From Bacteroidota bacterium (GTDB lineage Bacteria > Bacteroidota > Bacteroidia > NS11-12g > UBA955): a stretch of DNA of 36,063 bases. A program made the translations under genes and the position numbers. The DNA lies in the NCBI GenBank assembly GCA_947451105.1, contig CANFXY010000011.1, positions 1-36,063 on the forward strand, written 5' to 3'. Shown one piece after another: positions 28,401-36,063 of this stretch (position 1 is its first letter; every line of letters begins with the position of its first letter). The notes under the pieces are model-generated. The model saw only the letters and a program-made list of their open reading frames with translations. It was not told the DNA's origin and made no database searches.

Positions 28401-29308
28401 CATTGAGTAATGATTTGCCAAACGAAGAAATACCGTTTAAACTATACAGCAGCGTTTTGTATAAGGGAGAGAATTCAGTTGTAAATGGTGACTACCGTTT
28501 CTCTTTTGTTGTTCCGAAAGACATTAATTACAATTATGGATTCGGGAAAATAAGTTTGTATGCTGAAAACCAAGCCACAGATGCCACCGGTCACTTCCTA
28601 GACTTTATGGTTGGAGGAACTTCCAATTCAAGTGCCCAAGATGTTAAGGGTCCGGAGATTGAATTGTTTGTGGACGATTATTCATTTGTGAGTGGTGGTT
28701 TAACCGACAACAGTCCCTTGTTGCTTGCGCGCGTGTTTGATGAAAATGGCATAAATACTTCAGGGATAGGTATCGGCCGTGACATCATAGCCATTATAGA
28801 CAAGGGAACCGCCCAAGAAAAACGCTTTGTTTTGAACAGCTTTTATTCGGCCAAACTTAATTCATATACCACAGGTGATATCCGTTACCAACTGGATGGA
28901 CTCGCCGACGGAAAGCATACTTACACCCTGAAGGTGTGGGATGTTTACAACAATTCCAGCGAAGCCACCATTGATTTTGTGATTAAAAACAATGCGCAAT
29001 TCAGCATACAACACGTATACAATTATCCCAATCCATTTAATAATAATACCAGTTTCTTGTTCGATCACAACCGCGCGGGAGCAAATTTACACGTTGTCAT
29101 TACGGTAATGACCATCAGTGGAAAGGTGATGAAAACCATAGATGAAACCTTTAACAATGCAGAGGCCCACATCAGCGATATACATTGGAATGGGCGCGAT
29201 GAATATGACGATAAACCAGCAAAAGGGGTTTACATCTACCGCATTGTTGTAACGACTGATGATGGACAAAAAGCCGAAAAAGTAGAAAAATTAGTTATTT
29301 TAAACTAA
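25490..29308 (+). CDS. porU: PorU, T9SS C-terminal signal peptidase / sortase
   Basis: C25/gingipain-like NYVGHGGEEYLATEKVI...LPVFFTATCEFSRYDD (His and Cys retained); ~1270 aa; C-terminal FlgD-Ig-like WNGRDEYDDKPAKGVYIYRI; adjacent to porV. Confidence 0.93.
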   Translation: MLKLSNIFLFFSCFILNNVFAQNVASDYINHIDWMSSNANSNPLSYNFSISSHQFNGVKLPTIAQSFKTSSRSSFVFSDLKYELLEGFDGYKSTQLKNLKGSPDPVIWYSYEGNQLYSGFYICPFKEDAGRFYKLVDYTFSIVEGPSIPLPSIQSKKRTVSNSALATGKWFKFSVTKDGFCKIDASMLQNAGLDINAINPKNLKVYSHQGGMLPEDNSAFRYDDLPENSILVVGENDGVFNAGDYILFYAQSPHKWKYNSANSSFAHQTNIYSDKTYFFITANGSAGKRISSKPDGSNLVADSSFNWFNYFEYHEDEKENICQQGRTLLGEKFDQTLSYSFNHNLPNISSNSPLLVKYQVGSVSAVPNSIVLKANANTTDIANMSSLFTPDACFVESGLRTIQVPNASILQLQFSYNKPISSSKAWLDFYEIHCARNLIYSESFMDFRNINSKSSSIAEYRLSNLPNSAQIFDVSDPLNPQLQNVFSLNSELLFRDQPQGKVKEYALTDGNYLSPVFEEQVANQDLHGLGNFQFVIISAPEFIDAANDLASWHRTRDNLEVLVVTPQQIYNEFSSGSQDISAIRDFLKLVYYKNTNPLNQLRYAMFMGDASYDYKNKLGFKSNFVPVYESDAKMNIPLYEDYYCSDDFFGYLDPLDGKWEDEQKLEIAVTRLPVASVAEANNMVEKIKHYKDKASLGAWRNAVTLVADDADAEWEKDFVLDFESISRNIDTSFKNLNVRKVYLDAFKQENLSGSQRYPEAQAAIKKEFEQGTLIFNYVGHGGEEYLATEKVIDIPLITSLKNANNLPVFFTATCEFSRYDDAKRKSAGEYVINQPNGGAVAMFTTVRIVYAGANAELTKYFWSNCAYIKQNGKWPTLGEVYKKLKNRGDQNSNDRRFTLFADPALVMDYPEQVIKIDSINNAGISSQSDTLKALSKVTFVGHVEDVFGAKQTGFNGSIFPIVYDKQSTFKTLSNDLPNEEIPFKLYSSVLYKGENSVVNGDYRFSFVVPKDINYNYGFGKISLYAENQATDATGHFLDFMVGGTSNSSAQDVKGPEIELFVDDYSFVSGGLTDNSPLLLARVFDENGINTSGIGIGRDIIAIIDKGTAQEKRFVLNSFYSAKLNSYTTGDIRYQLDGLADGKHTYTLKVWDVYNNSSEATIDFVIKNNAQFSIQHVYNYPNPFNNNTSFLFDHNRAGANLHVVITVMTISGKVMKTIDETFNNAEAHISDIHWNGRDEYDDKPAKGVYIYRIVVTTDDGQKAEKVEKLVILN

Positions 29309-29327
29309 AAAATATTCGAAAGAATGA

Positions 29328-29335
29328 TATATTTG
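29328..29335 (+). promoter_or_regulatory. -7 element TATATTTG upstream of porV
   Basis: TAnnTTTG match about 43 nt upstream of ATG 29379. Confidence 0.5.
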
Positions 29336-29378
29336 CCCACTATTGATTAGAAAATTACGCAAATAATTTTAATTGTTA

Positions 29379-30641
29379 ATGTCTATTTTAAACATCCGAA
29401 AAATTGGTTTCGTAGCCAGTTCGCTTACTTTTATGTTATGTGTAACTCAAGCAGGAGCACAAACAACAACACCAATTAGCAGAAGCATGTTAGCTGGTCA
29501 ACAAAACGTTATAACCACTGCTGTTCCTTTCTTAACGATTACACCAGATAGCCGCCGCGCGGGTATGGGTGATGCAGGTGTAGCAAGTTCTGCAGACGCA
29601 AATTCTGTTTTTTGGAACGCAGCTTCTTTGGCTTTTGCGGATAAAAAATCTGGTGCTGCAATTTCTTATGCGCCATGGTTGCGCGCCTTAGTTCCCGGAA
29701 TTTCATACAACTATCTAGCAGGATATACCAAAATTAGAAGCAACCAACGTTCCGTTATTGGTGGTTCATTCCGTTTCTTTACTTTCGGTGAAATTAACTT
29801 TACCGACGATATCGGTAATCCTCTAGGAACTTTCAAGCCATCTGAATACGCAGTTGATATTTGCTATGCAACCCAGTTGAGTAAACATTGGGCCATTGGG
29901 ACAACTTTGAAATATATTAACTCCAACTTGGCAGGTACCCGTCCGCTTAACGGCATCACACCTAAAGTCGGTAGAAGTGGAGCTGGTGATATCTCTGCCT
30001 TGTACAAAGGTTCATTGAAAGCTAAAATCAAAGGTGAAAAGAAAGACATACGCTATTCTGTGGGTATTAACTTGCAAAACCTAGGTGCTAAAATTACCTA
30101 CTCTGATAAAACCAATAAAGAATACATCCCTGCAAACTTAAAAATTGGAACATCTTGGTCATATGACATCGACCAATACAATTCAATTACAGGTATGTTT
30201 GACTTAAATAAACTAATGGTTCCAACCCCTGGAATTACTGTTTTACAAGATTATACCGGTCTTAAAGACTCTTTTGTTCTTGGAACGGAAGAACGTATTT
30301 TTGAGAGAAATAGAAGCGATGATCCTGTGATTTCAGCAGCAATCAAATCATTTGCAGATGCGCCAGGCGGACTAAAAGAAGAATTAAAAGAATACAACGT
30401 TTCTCTAGGATTAGAGTATATTTATGCCAAACAGTTTTTCTTAAGAGCTGGTTACTTCAATGAGGCTAAAACCAAAGGAAACAGAAAGTATGCAACTTTC
30501 GGTTTTGGTATACGTTACAAGGTGTTTGGCCTAGATGCCGCTTACTTAGTGCCATTTGTTCAAAGACACCCGTTGCAAAATCAATTGCGTTTTACCCTGA
30601 TCTTTGATTTGGATGCCGCTCTTGAAGAGAATAAAAAATAA
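29379..30641 (+). CDS. porV: PorV, T9SS outer membrane shuttle/anchor protein
   Basis: AVPFLTITPDSRRAGMGDAGVASSADANSVFWNAASLAF is the PorV signature; C-terminal VPFVQRHPLQNQLRFTLIFDL. Confidence 0.95.
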   Translation: MSILNIRKIGFVASSLTFMLCVTQAGAQTTTPISRSMLAGQQNVITTAVPFLTITPDSRRAGMGDAGVASSADANSVFWNAASLAFADKKSGAAISYAPWLRALVPGISYNYLAGYTKIRSNQRSVIGGSFRFFTFGEINFTDDIGNPLGTFKPSEYAVDICYATQLSKHWAIGTTLKYINSNLAGTRPLNGITPKVGRSGAGDISALYKGSLKAKIKGEKKDIRYSVGINLQNLGAKITYSDKTNKEYIPANLKIGTSWSYDIDQYNSITGMFDLNKLMVPTPGITVLQDYTGLKDSFVLGTEERIFERNRSDDPVISAAIKSFADAPGGLKEELKEYNVSLGLEYIYAKQFFLRAGYFNEAKTKGNRKYATFGFGIRYKVFGLDAAYLVPFVQRHPLQNQLRFTLIFDLDAALEENKK

Positions 30642-30644
30642 TCT

Positions 30645-31286
30645 TTAGTTGTTTAAGAAAGGATTTGAAGCTGATTCAAATTCAATTGTCGTGCTAGGGC
30701 CGTGACCGCTGTATACTGTGGTATTGCCCGGCAAGGTTAACAGTTTTGTTTTGATTGAATTGATCAAGGTGTCGTAATCGCCTCCAGGTAAATCGGTTCT
30801 GCCAATGCTGTTTCTAAACAATACATCGCCTGAGATTACAAAGTTCTGTTTGGCACTATAAAAACTTAAGCTGCCAGGAGAATGTCCTGGTGTAAATAGT
30901 ATTTTAAGTTTGTCTTCGCCCAAAACAATGCTGTCATTTTCTGTTAAATACTCGGTGATTGGTACCGATGGGTTGTAATTCAAACCGTATAGAGTTGCAG
31001 AGGTGGTACCCATATCTAATACTTGTTTTTCTAAGGCGTGTGCTTGTAGGCTTAAGCCATACTTCTCAGCGCAATAGGTGTTGCCCATGATGTGGTCGAT
31101 GTGGCAATGGGTGTTGATTAGCAAGACAGGCTTTAGTTTAGACGCCGCAAGATAACCTTCCAATTCTTGCTCTTCTGACGATTGGTACATACCTGGATCA
31201 AAGATGATGCATTCGCCTTGTTCATTAGACAAAACATAGGTATTCTCACTGAACGGTCCGAAGGTAAAAGACATGACTTGTAACAT
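30645..31286 (-). CDS. MBL-fold metallohydrolase (glyoxalase II-like)
   Basis: NTHCHIDHIMGN metal-binding motif, FTPGHSPGSLSFY, VISGDVLFRNSIGRTDLPGGD, TVYSGHGPSTTI. Confidence 0.93.
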   Translation of the reverse strand: MLQVMSFTFGPFSENTYVLSNEQGECIIFDPGMYQSSEEQELEGYLAASKLKPVLLINTHCHIDHIMGNTYCAEKYGLSLQAHALEKQVLDMGTTSATLYGLNYNPSVPITEYLTENDSIVLGEDKLKILFTPGHSPGSLSFYSAKQNFVISGDVLFRNSIGRTDLPGGDYDTLINSIKTKLLTLPGNTTVYSGHGPSTTIEFESASNPFLNN

Positions 31287-31409
31287 GGTGCAAAGGTTAT
31301 TTTTTTTGATTAAAAAATCTATTTAATTGGAAATTAATGGGATTCGAATTATCAACAGAATCGATCGCATGATTTTACTTAGGGTTTTAAAAATACAAGA
31401 TTCTTTACT

Positions 31410-31417
31410 TAATTTTG
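31410..31417 (+). promoter_or_regulatory. -7-like element TAATTTTG upstream of desaturase
   Basis: TAnnTTTG match 13 nt upstream of ATG 31431. Confidence 0.45.
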
Positions 31418-31430
31418 TCCCAATTAAATT

Positions 31431-32519
31431 ATGCCACAAATATCATTTGCTAGCAACAATAGACAGTTTCACATTGAACTTAACGAACGCGTAAAGCAGT
31501 ATTTCAAAGAGAAAAACATGAGCCAAAGGGGCAATGCCAAATTGTTTTTCAAAGCAATCTTTATGTATGCTGTTGTGCTTTCATGTTATACCGTTTTGGT
31601 GTTTATTCAGCCAGAGTCTGCTTTGTTGAATATCGCTTTGCTTACTGTTTTTGGAACCTTTCTGGCATTCATTGGGTTTAACGTCATGCACGATTCTTGC
31701 CACGGTGCGTTTTCAAACAACAGCAATGTCAATGATGTGTTTGGATACAGCATGAATTTTTTAGGTGCTGAATGCCGTTTTTGGAAAGTAAAACACAATG
31801 TTCTTCACCATACTTACACAAATGTTGATGGCGTTGACGATGATATCTTCAAACCACCATTCTTGCGTATGTCACCTAATCAAGCCTACTTGCCATTGCA
31901 CAAATACCAAAGTTGGTATATGTTGTTCTTATATGGTATTTCTACTATGTTTTGGGTGTTTTGGATGGACTCGGTGAAGTATTTTACCGATAAGGTGCAC
32001 ACAACGGATCTGCCTAAAAAGAAATTGGCAGACCATGTTAGCTTTTGGGCAACCAAATTGTTTTACATTGGTTTCTACATCGTTACACCACTCGTGTTTT
32101 TAGGTTTTAGTAAATTTATCTTCGGTTTCTTCTTTTTTAATTTTGTAATGGGCATCGTTATGTCGGTTGTATTTCAATTGGCCCACGTGGTTGAGGGCGT
32201 TGATTATGCCAATGCCCAAGAAACAGGCGTGTTAGCAATCGATGAAGATTGGGCCATTTTTCAAATGAAAACGACTTTTGACTTTTGTCCGGATAATAAA
32301 TTTTTAACCTGGTCTTTGGGTGGATTGAACTTTCAAGTGGAACACCACTTGTTTCCTAAAGTAAGCCACGTTCATTATCCTGCCATTAGAAAAATTGTGA
32401 TTGAACTGGCGAACAAATATGGCATCCAGCACAATGAGTTTCCTTCATTTTGGATTGCGCTTAAGTCGCATTTCAGAATGATGCATTCATTGGGTAAGCC
32501 CAATGCAATAGCTGCTTAA
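31431..32519 (+). CDS. Fatty acid (acyl-CoA) desaturase
   Basis: Histidine boxes HDSCHGAF, HNVLHHTYTN and FQVEHHLFPKVSHVHYP, with TM segments between. Confidence 0.95.
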   Translation: MPQISFASNNRQFHIELNERVKQYFKEKNMSQRGNAKLFFKAIFMYAVVLSCYTVLVFIQPESALLNIALLTVFGTFLAFIGFNVMHDSCHGAFSNNSNVNDVFGYSMNFLGAECRFWKVKHNVLHHTYTNVDGVDDDIFKPPFLRMSPNQAYLPLHKYQSWYMLFLYGISTMFWVFWMDSVKYFTDKVHTTDLPKKKLADHVSFWATKLFYIGFYIVTPLVFLGFSKFIFGFFFFNFVMGIVMSVVFQLAHVVEGVDYANAQETGVLAIDEDWAIFQMKTTFDFCPDNKFLTWSLGGLNFQVEHHLFPKVSHVHYPAIRKIVIELANKYGIQHNEFPSFWIALKSHFRMMHSLGKPNAIAA

Positions 32520-32884
32520 GCTTCTTTGTTTATCGTGTAGGCATCCCTTAAAAGACTTGCTAAGTGTTCGTCTTTTGGAAGGTCTTGCATAGAAGAGATT
32601 TTTCCAATGTTTCCCATGGCTGTTTTATTGTCCATTTGTAAAATCCCGTATGGATCTTTAAGTTCTTTTGCCTTCCAAAACCCCATCACCATATGCTTTT
32701 TAAAAGAAGCGATGTGGCAAAGTATTTTGCCATGGCTCATAAAGAATGGCATGTTCCATTTTATGGTTTCTTCAACACCAGGACAGGTGGAATGTATTAA
32801 TTGCCTTAAGTGCTTTAAGGGCTCTTGAGCAAATGCTTCTGCCTTTGAAATGTAAACGTCTATTCGTGGGTCTAATTTGCCCAT
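32516..32884 (-). CDS. DUF1801/YdhG-like domain protein
   Basis: 122 aa; VEETIKWNMPFFMSHGKILCHIASFKKHMVMGFWKAKEL is typical of the DUF1801/YdeI-like fold. Confidence 0.75.
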   Translation of the reverse strand: MGKLDPRIDVYISKAEAFAQEPLKHLRQLIHSTCPGVEETIKWNMPFFMSHGKILCHIASFKKHMVMGFWKAKELKDPYGILQMDNKTAMGNIGKISSMQDLPKDEHLASLLRDAYTINKEA

Positions 32885-32895
32885 AGGCCTAGCGC

Positions 32896-35238
32896 TTAGT
32901 GTACCACTTGGAATTTAGAAGTGTAACTGCTTTGGTCGTTTAGTTGGAAGCTGATGATGTAAAATCCAGAATCCAAGCTGTTCACATTTAAAACAGAAAT
33001 TTGTCCATTTGCTGACAGTTCACAGTTGATTTCTTGACCCAAACTGTTGTATAGTTTTACCACATGTATATCTTCAATTGCTAAGTCAAATTCAATTTGA
33101 GTTGAAGCAGGATTTGGATAAGCATTGATGCTTTTTACATTGTAATTGTGTAGGGATGTTTTATGTCTGTAGGCAAAGTTGTTTTTCAAGTATAATATAC
33201 CGCCTCTATTGGTGGAAACGATTAGTTCAGGTACAGAATCTCCATTAAAATCGCCCAAACAAGGGGAGATGTAATTGCCTAAATCTGTTTTGTAAAATTT
33301 GCTTCCTTGAAAAGCCTTCTGAAAATAGAAAGAGTCTGTTTGTTTGAATGTTGATGTTGGTTTGTTCCCATCAATCGCATACATTCTCAAAGTTCCAAGT
33401 GAGTTTCCAACGATGATGTCCAAGGTATCGTTACCGTCCAAATCCATAATCACCGGTTTTGAATAAACGTTTTTCTCATAAACAGGGTAGTAACCTATAA
33501 TTGCAAATGTATCGTCATATACATACTGAAACCCTATGGAGTCTATTGGTTTCATGTTTCCAAATTTGTTGGTGACAATAGAAAAACTTGGCTGGGTAAG
33601 GGTGCCTGAGTTTTTGTAGTATGAAAGCATGCTGTCGCTGCGGCCAATGACCAAGTCTTTTAGTCCATCGCGGTTTATGTCTGCAACCGCTGGCGCACTA
33701 AATCCACCTACATCAATGGTGAAGCCGGGGTAGCTGGTGTTTGAAAAGGAGAAACTTGGACTGAGGGTGTTGGCGCTTGCCGAATTGTTTTTATAAAACA
33801 ATATTTCACCTTTATCATTTCCCAAGACCAAATCTAATTTTCCATCATTGTCCATATCGGCAATGGCAGGAGCTATTTTGTTGATCTTGTCTTTGAATAG
33901 ATTGCCGAAGTTGGTATTTACAAGTTTGAATTTCGCTTGCTTTGAGGTACCAATGTTTTCATACAAATAAATTCTGTCGCCTGTGTCTTTGCTGACAAAT
34001 GCATCGGCATTGGTTGCTGCGATACAATCCAAATCACCATCCTTGTCCCAGTCGGCGCAGGCCCAATTGCTTTTGTTGCCGTTGTCAAGAATGTCATCGG
34101 TAAATAAAGGCTCTTGTTGCGCCCAAGTAGGAGACTTGTCTGTATTGGTGTTTTTAAACCAACGTATTTGTTTGGTTTCCTCAATTATGTATTGGGTGCT
34201 AACGGAGTTTGGCGCGTAAATCAAATCGCGCTTTCCATCGTTGTTTACGTCCATGAAATATGCGGCAGGGTATATTGAAACACTTGCGCGGTTATTGGCG
34301 CTTACGTAATTCGTGTCGTACATATAAAACGAATCGTATTTGTTTAAATTGGCAGGCTTGGCATTATACAACATGGTCATATGGCTACAGCCTTCATTGC
34401 CTATCAATAAATCGATGTCATTGTCGTTGTTGGCGTCAAACAAGGTGATTGAAGATCCATTGGTGTGGCGCTTTCCATATAGCCTGTAATCACTGTTTTT
34501 GGAACAGGTGTTTAAAATATAGTTGTTGCAATTGTTGTCGTTGAAGTAACCCCAACAAAGATCGGTATGGTAAAAACGCATTGAATCTGGCGGAAGATTT
34601 TCTTCCACTTGATAATTCATGTACAGGTAAATGGCGCCACCAATATTGGAATAACTCATGATGTCAAGGTCGCCGTCAAAGTCAATGTCATAAATACCAG
34701 GTAAATGTATTGAGGGTGTTGACAAGGCATTGTATTCGATAAAAGAACCTGTAGGGCTCATGTTTCGGTATTTAAGCGGTGGTATTTCTATGAATTCTGG
34801 ACGTCCACTAACGGTAAATGAAATGTTTTTGTAGACCATGTAACCTTGAGGGCCATTGGTGAAAATGTCTTCGTATCCATCGTTGTTGTAATCGCGAAGC
34901 AACATCCAACCGAGTGCTTTGATTTTAGGAAAGTATGCGGCATATCGGTTGTCTAGGGTGTATTTTGCCTCACCTGTGCCACCAACATTGATATAGGTTG
35001 AAATGCTGCCATCTAATTTATCGTAAATGATAATGTCTTTTTTGCCATCGCCATTAACATCGCAGGGACTGAATTGAGGACAGTGGTAACCACCTGACAT
35101 TGCGTATTTAAGGGCTTGATTAGCACTGTTTACTATTTGCAAGCTATCGGATAGATAATATTGCAGTTTTTTTGTTTGGGCAAAGCTAGATGCCCCACAA
35201 ATAAATAGAAATAAAAAACAAGCACTCAATCTTTTCAT
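32896..35238 (-). CDS. Secreted FG-GAP/VCBS-repeat protein with T9SS type A sorting domain
   Basis: Signal peptide MKRLSACFLFLFICGASSFAQ; repeated Ca-binding-like motifs (DVNGDGKKD, DYNNDGYED, DIDFDGDLD, DWDKDGDLD, DMDNDGKLD, DINRDGLKD); C-terminal INAYPNPASTQIEFDL...SLDSGFYIISF. Confidence 0.88.
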   Translation of the reverse strand: MKRLSACFLFLFICGASSFAQTKKLQYYLSDSLQIVNSANQALKYAMSGGYHCPQFSPCDVNGDGKKDIIIYDKLDGSISTYINVGGTGEAKYTLDNRYAAYFPKIKALGWMLLRDYNNDGYEDIFTNGPQGYMVYKNISFTVSGRPEFIEIPPLKYRNMSPTGSFIEYNALSTPSIHLPGIYDIDFDGDLDIMSYSNIGGAIYLYMNYQVEENLPPDSMRFYHTDLCWGYFNDNNCNNYILNTCSKNSDYRLYGKRHTNGSSITLFDANNDNDIDLLIGNEGCSHMTMLYNAKPANLNKYDSFYMYDTNYVSANNRASVSIYPAAYFMDVNNDGKRDLIYAPNSVSTQYIIEETKQIRWFKNTNTDKSPTWAQQEPLFTDDILDNGNKSNWACADWDKDGDLDCIAATNADAFVSKDTGDRIYLYENIGTSKQAKFKLVNTNFGNLFKDKINKIAPAIADMDNDGKLDLVLGNDKGEILFYKNNSASANTLSPSFSFSNTSYPGFTIDVGGFSAPAVADINRDGLKDLVIGRSDSMLSYYKNSGTLTQPSFSIVTNKFGNMKPIDSIGFQYVYDDTFAIIGYYPVYEKNVYSKPVIMDLDGNDTLDIIVGNSLGTLRMYAIDGNKPTSTFKQTDSFYFQKAFQGSKFYKTDLGNYISPCLGDFNGDSVPELIVSTNRGGILYLKNNFAYRHKTSLHNYNVKSINAYPNPASTQIEFDLAIEDIHVVKLYNSLGQEINCELSANGQISVLNVNSLDSGFYIISFQLNDQSSYTSKFQVVH

Positions 35239-35243
35239 ACATT

Positions 35244-35251
35244 CAAATATA
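35244..35251 (-). promoter_or_regulatory. -7 element TATATTTG upstream of FG-GAP protein
   Basis: Plus strand caaatata; 5 nt upstream of ATG at 35238. Confidence 0.55.
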
Positions 35252-35303
35252 ATCAATAAGACACAATTTAGAATAAAACGCTGCATTTAAATTTTCAAAA
35301 ACC

Positions 35304-35311
35304 TATTTTTG
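35304..35311 (+). promoter_or_regulatory. -7-like element TATTTTTG upstream of murF
   Basis: TAnnTTTG match 12 nt upstream of ATG 35324. Confidence 0.45.
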
Positions 35312-35323
35312 TGGAATAACATT

Positions 35324-36063
35324 ATGCAAATTTCAGACATCTATCAAATCTACCTAAGCAGCGGCATGAACGTTTCTACCGATACGCGCAATCTTGGCAA
35401 TGGGGAAATGTTTTTCGCTCTGAAGGGAGATAATTTCAATGGGAATTTATTTGCAGAAAAAGCCTTGCAGAATGGAGCATCTTATGCGGTAGTGGATGAA
35501 GGTGAATTTGAGAATCCCAGAATCATTATGGTTGAAGATGTGCTTACATGTTTGCAAGACATGGCGAAATTGCATAGGCAAACACTTAAAACAAGGGTGC
35601 TGGGAATAGGGGGAAGCAATGGGAAAACCAGCACCAAAGAATTGGTGGTATCTGTTCTGTCTACCGAATACAATGTGCATTATACGCATGGCAATTTGAA
35701 CAACCATATTGGATTGCCTTTAACGCTGCTACAATTGCGCAATGAGCATCAAATTGCAGTCATTGAAATGGGCGCTAATAAAGCAGGCGATATACAAGAG
35801 TTATGCGGTGTAGCTGAACCAGAATTGGCTTTAGTTACCAATATTGGTAAAGAGCATCTACTAGGTTTTGGCGATATTCAAGGTGTAGCTAAGGCAGAAG
35901 GCGAACTTTTTGACTATATTTCTGACAACGGAGGATTCGCTTTTGTGAACTCTGATGATGCGTTTTTAAAGGAGATGGGAGCAGGGGTAAGCAATAAAGT
36001 TGAATATGGAATGAATGGGTCTAAGCTGCTTAACTTATCCATTGTTCCAGATATTCGATTCCA
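35324..36063 (+). CDS. murF: UDP-N-acetylmuramoyl-tripeptide--D-alanyl-D-alanine ligase (3' truncated)
   Basis: Open to the window end. MQISDIYQIYLSSGMNVSTDTRNLGNGEMFFALKGDNFNGNLFAEKAL, GGSNGKTSTKELV, HGNLNNHIGLPLTLL, EMGANKAGDIQELC. Missing from the ORF track because there is no stop. Confidence 0.95.
   Translation, partial: MQISDIYQIYLSSGMNVSTDTRNLGNGEMFFALKGDNFNGNLFAEKALQNGASYAVVDEGEFENPRIIMVEDVLTCLQDMAKLHRQTLKTRVLGIGGSNGKTSTKELVVSVLSTEYNVHYTHGNLNNHIGLPLTLLQLRNEHQIAVIEMGANKAGDIQELCGVAEPELALVTNIGKEHLLGFGDIQGVAKAEGELFDYISDNGGFAFVNSDDAFLKEMGAGVSNKVEYGMNGSKLLNLSIVPDIRF

Noticed and set aside
35447-35707. 86-aa and 63-aa minus-strand ORFs near the window end
   Set aside because: Antisense to the truncated murF, which the ORF track omits because it lacks a stop codon.
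1-36063. CRISPR arrays, tRNA/rRNA genes, insertion sequences, prophage or defence islands
   Set aside because: No regularly spaced repeats, cloverleaf-like segments, transposase/integrase motifs or recognisable defence domains were seen on reading the sequence and ORF translations; a tool-based scan was not possible.

Overview
This 36 kb window is a chromosomal segment of a Bacteroidota genome. The lineage call rests on recurrent TAnnTTTG promoter cores, T9SS genes and C-terminal 'YPNP' sorting domains. It is mostly housekeeping: pgk (5' partial), a phosphoribosyltransferase, an inositol monophosphatase, gpmI, purH, an mlaE-mlaF-mlaD lipid transporter operon, uvrC, a chorismate-binding enzyme, a DEAD-box helicase, an MBL hydrolase, a fatty acid desaturase and murF (3' partial). 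Two regions stand out. One is a type IX secretion (T9SS)/gliding locus, gldJ - porP/sprF-like - porU - porV (about 22.8-30.6 kb). The other is a run of four consecutive Omp28/thioredoxin-fold-like secreted or lipoprotein genes (7.7-13.9 kb) with divergent CxxC motifs, three of them followed by strong hairpin terminators. The most unexplained non-coding signal is a ~143-nt, strongly self-complementary element at 15568-15710, between purH and mlaE. It folds by hand into one long imperfect hairpin with AGCGG half-sites near its base. No CRISPR array, tRNA, rRNA, insertion sequence or prophage was recognised, and I see no convincing defence system.
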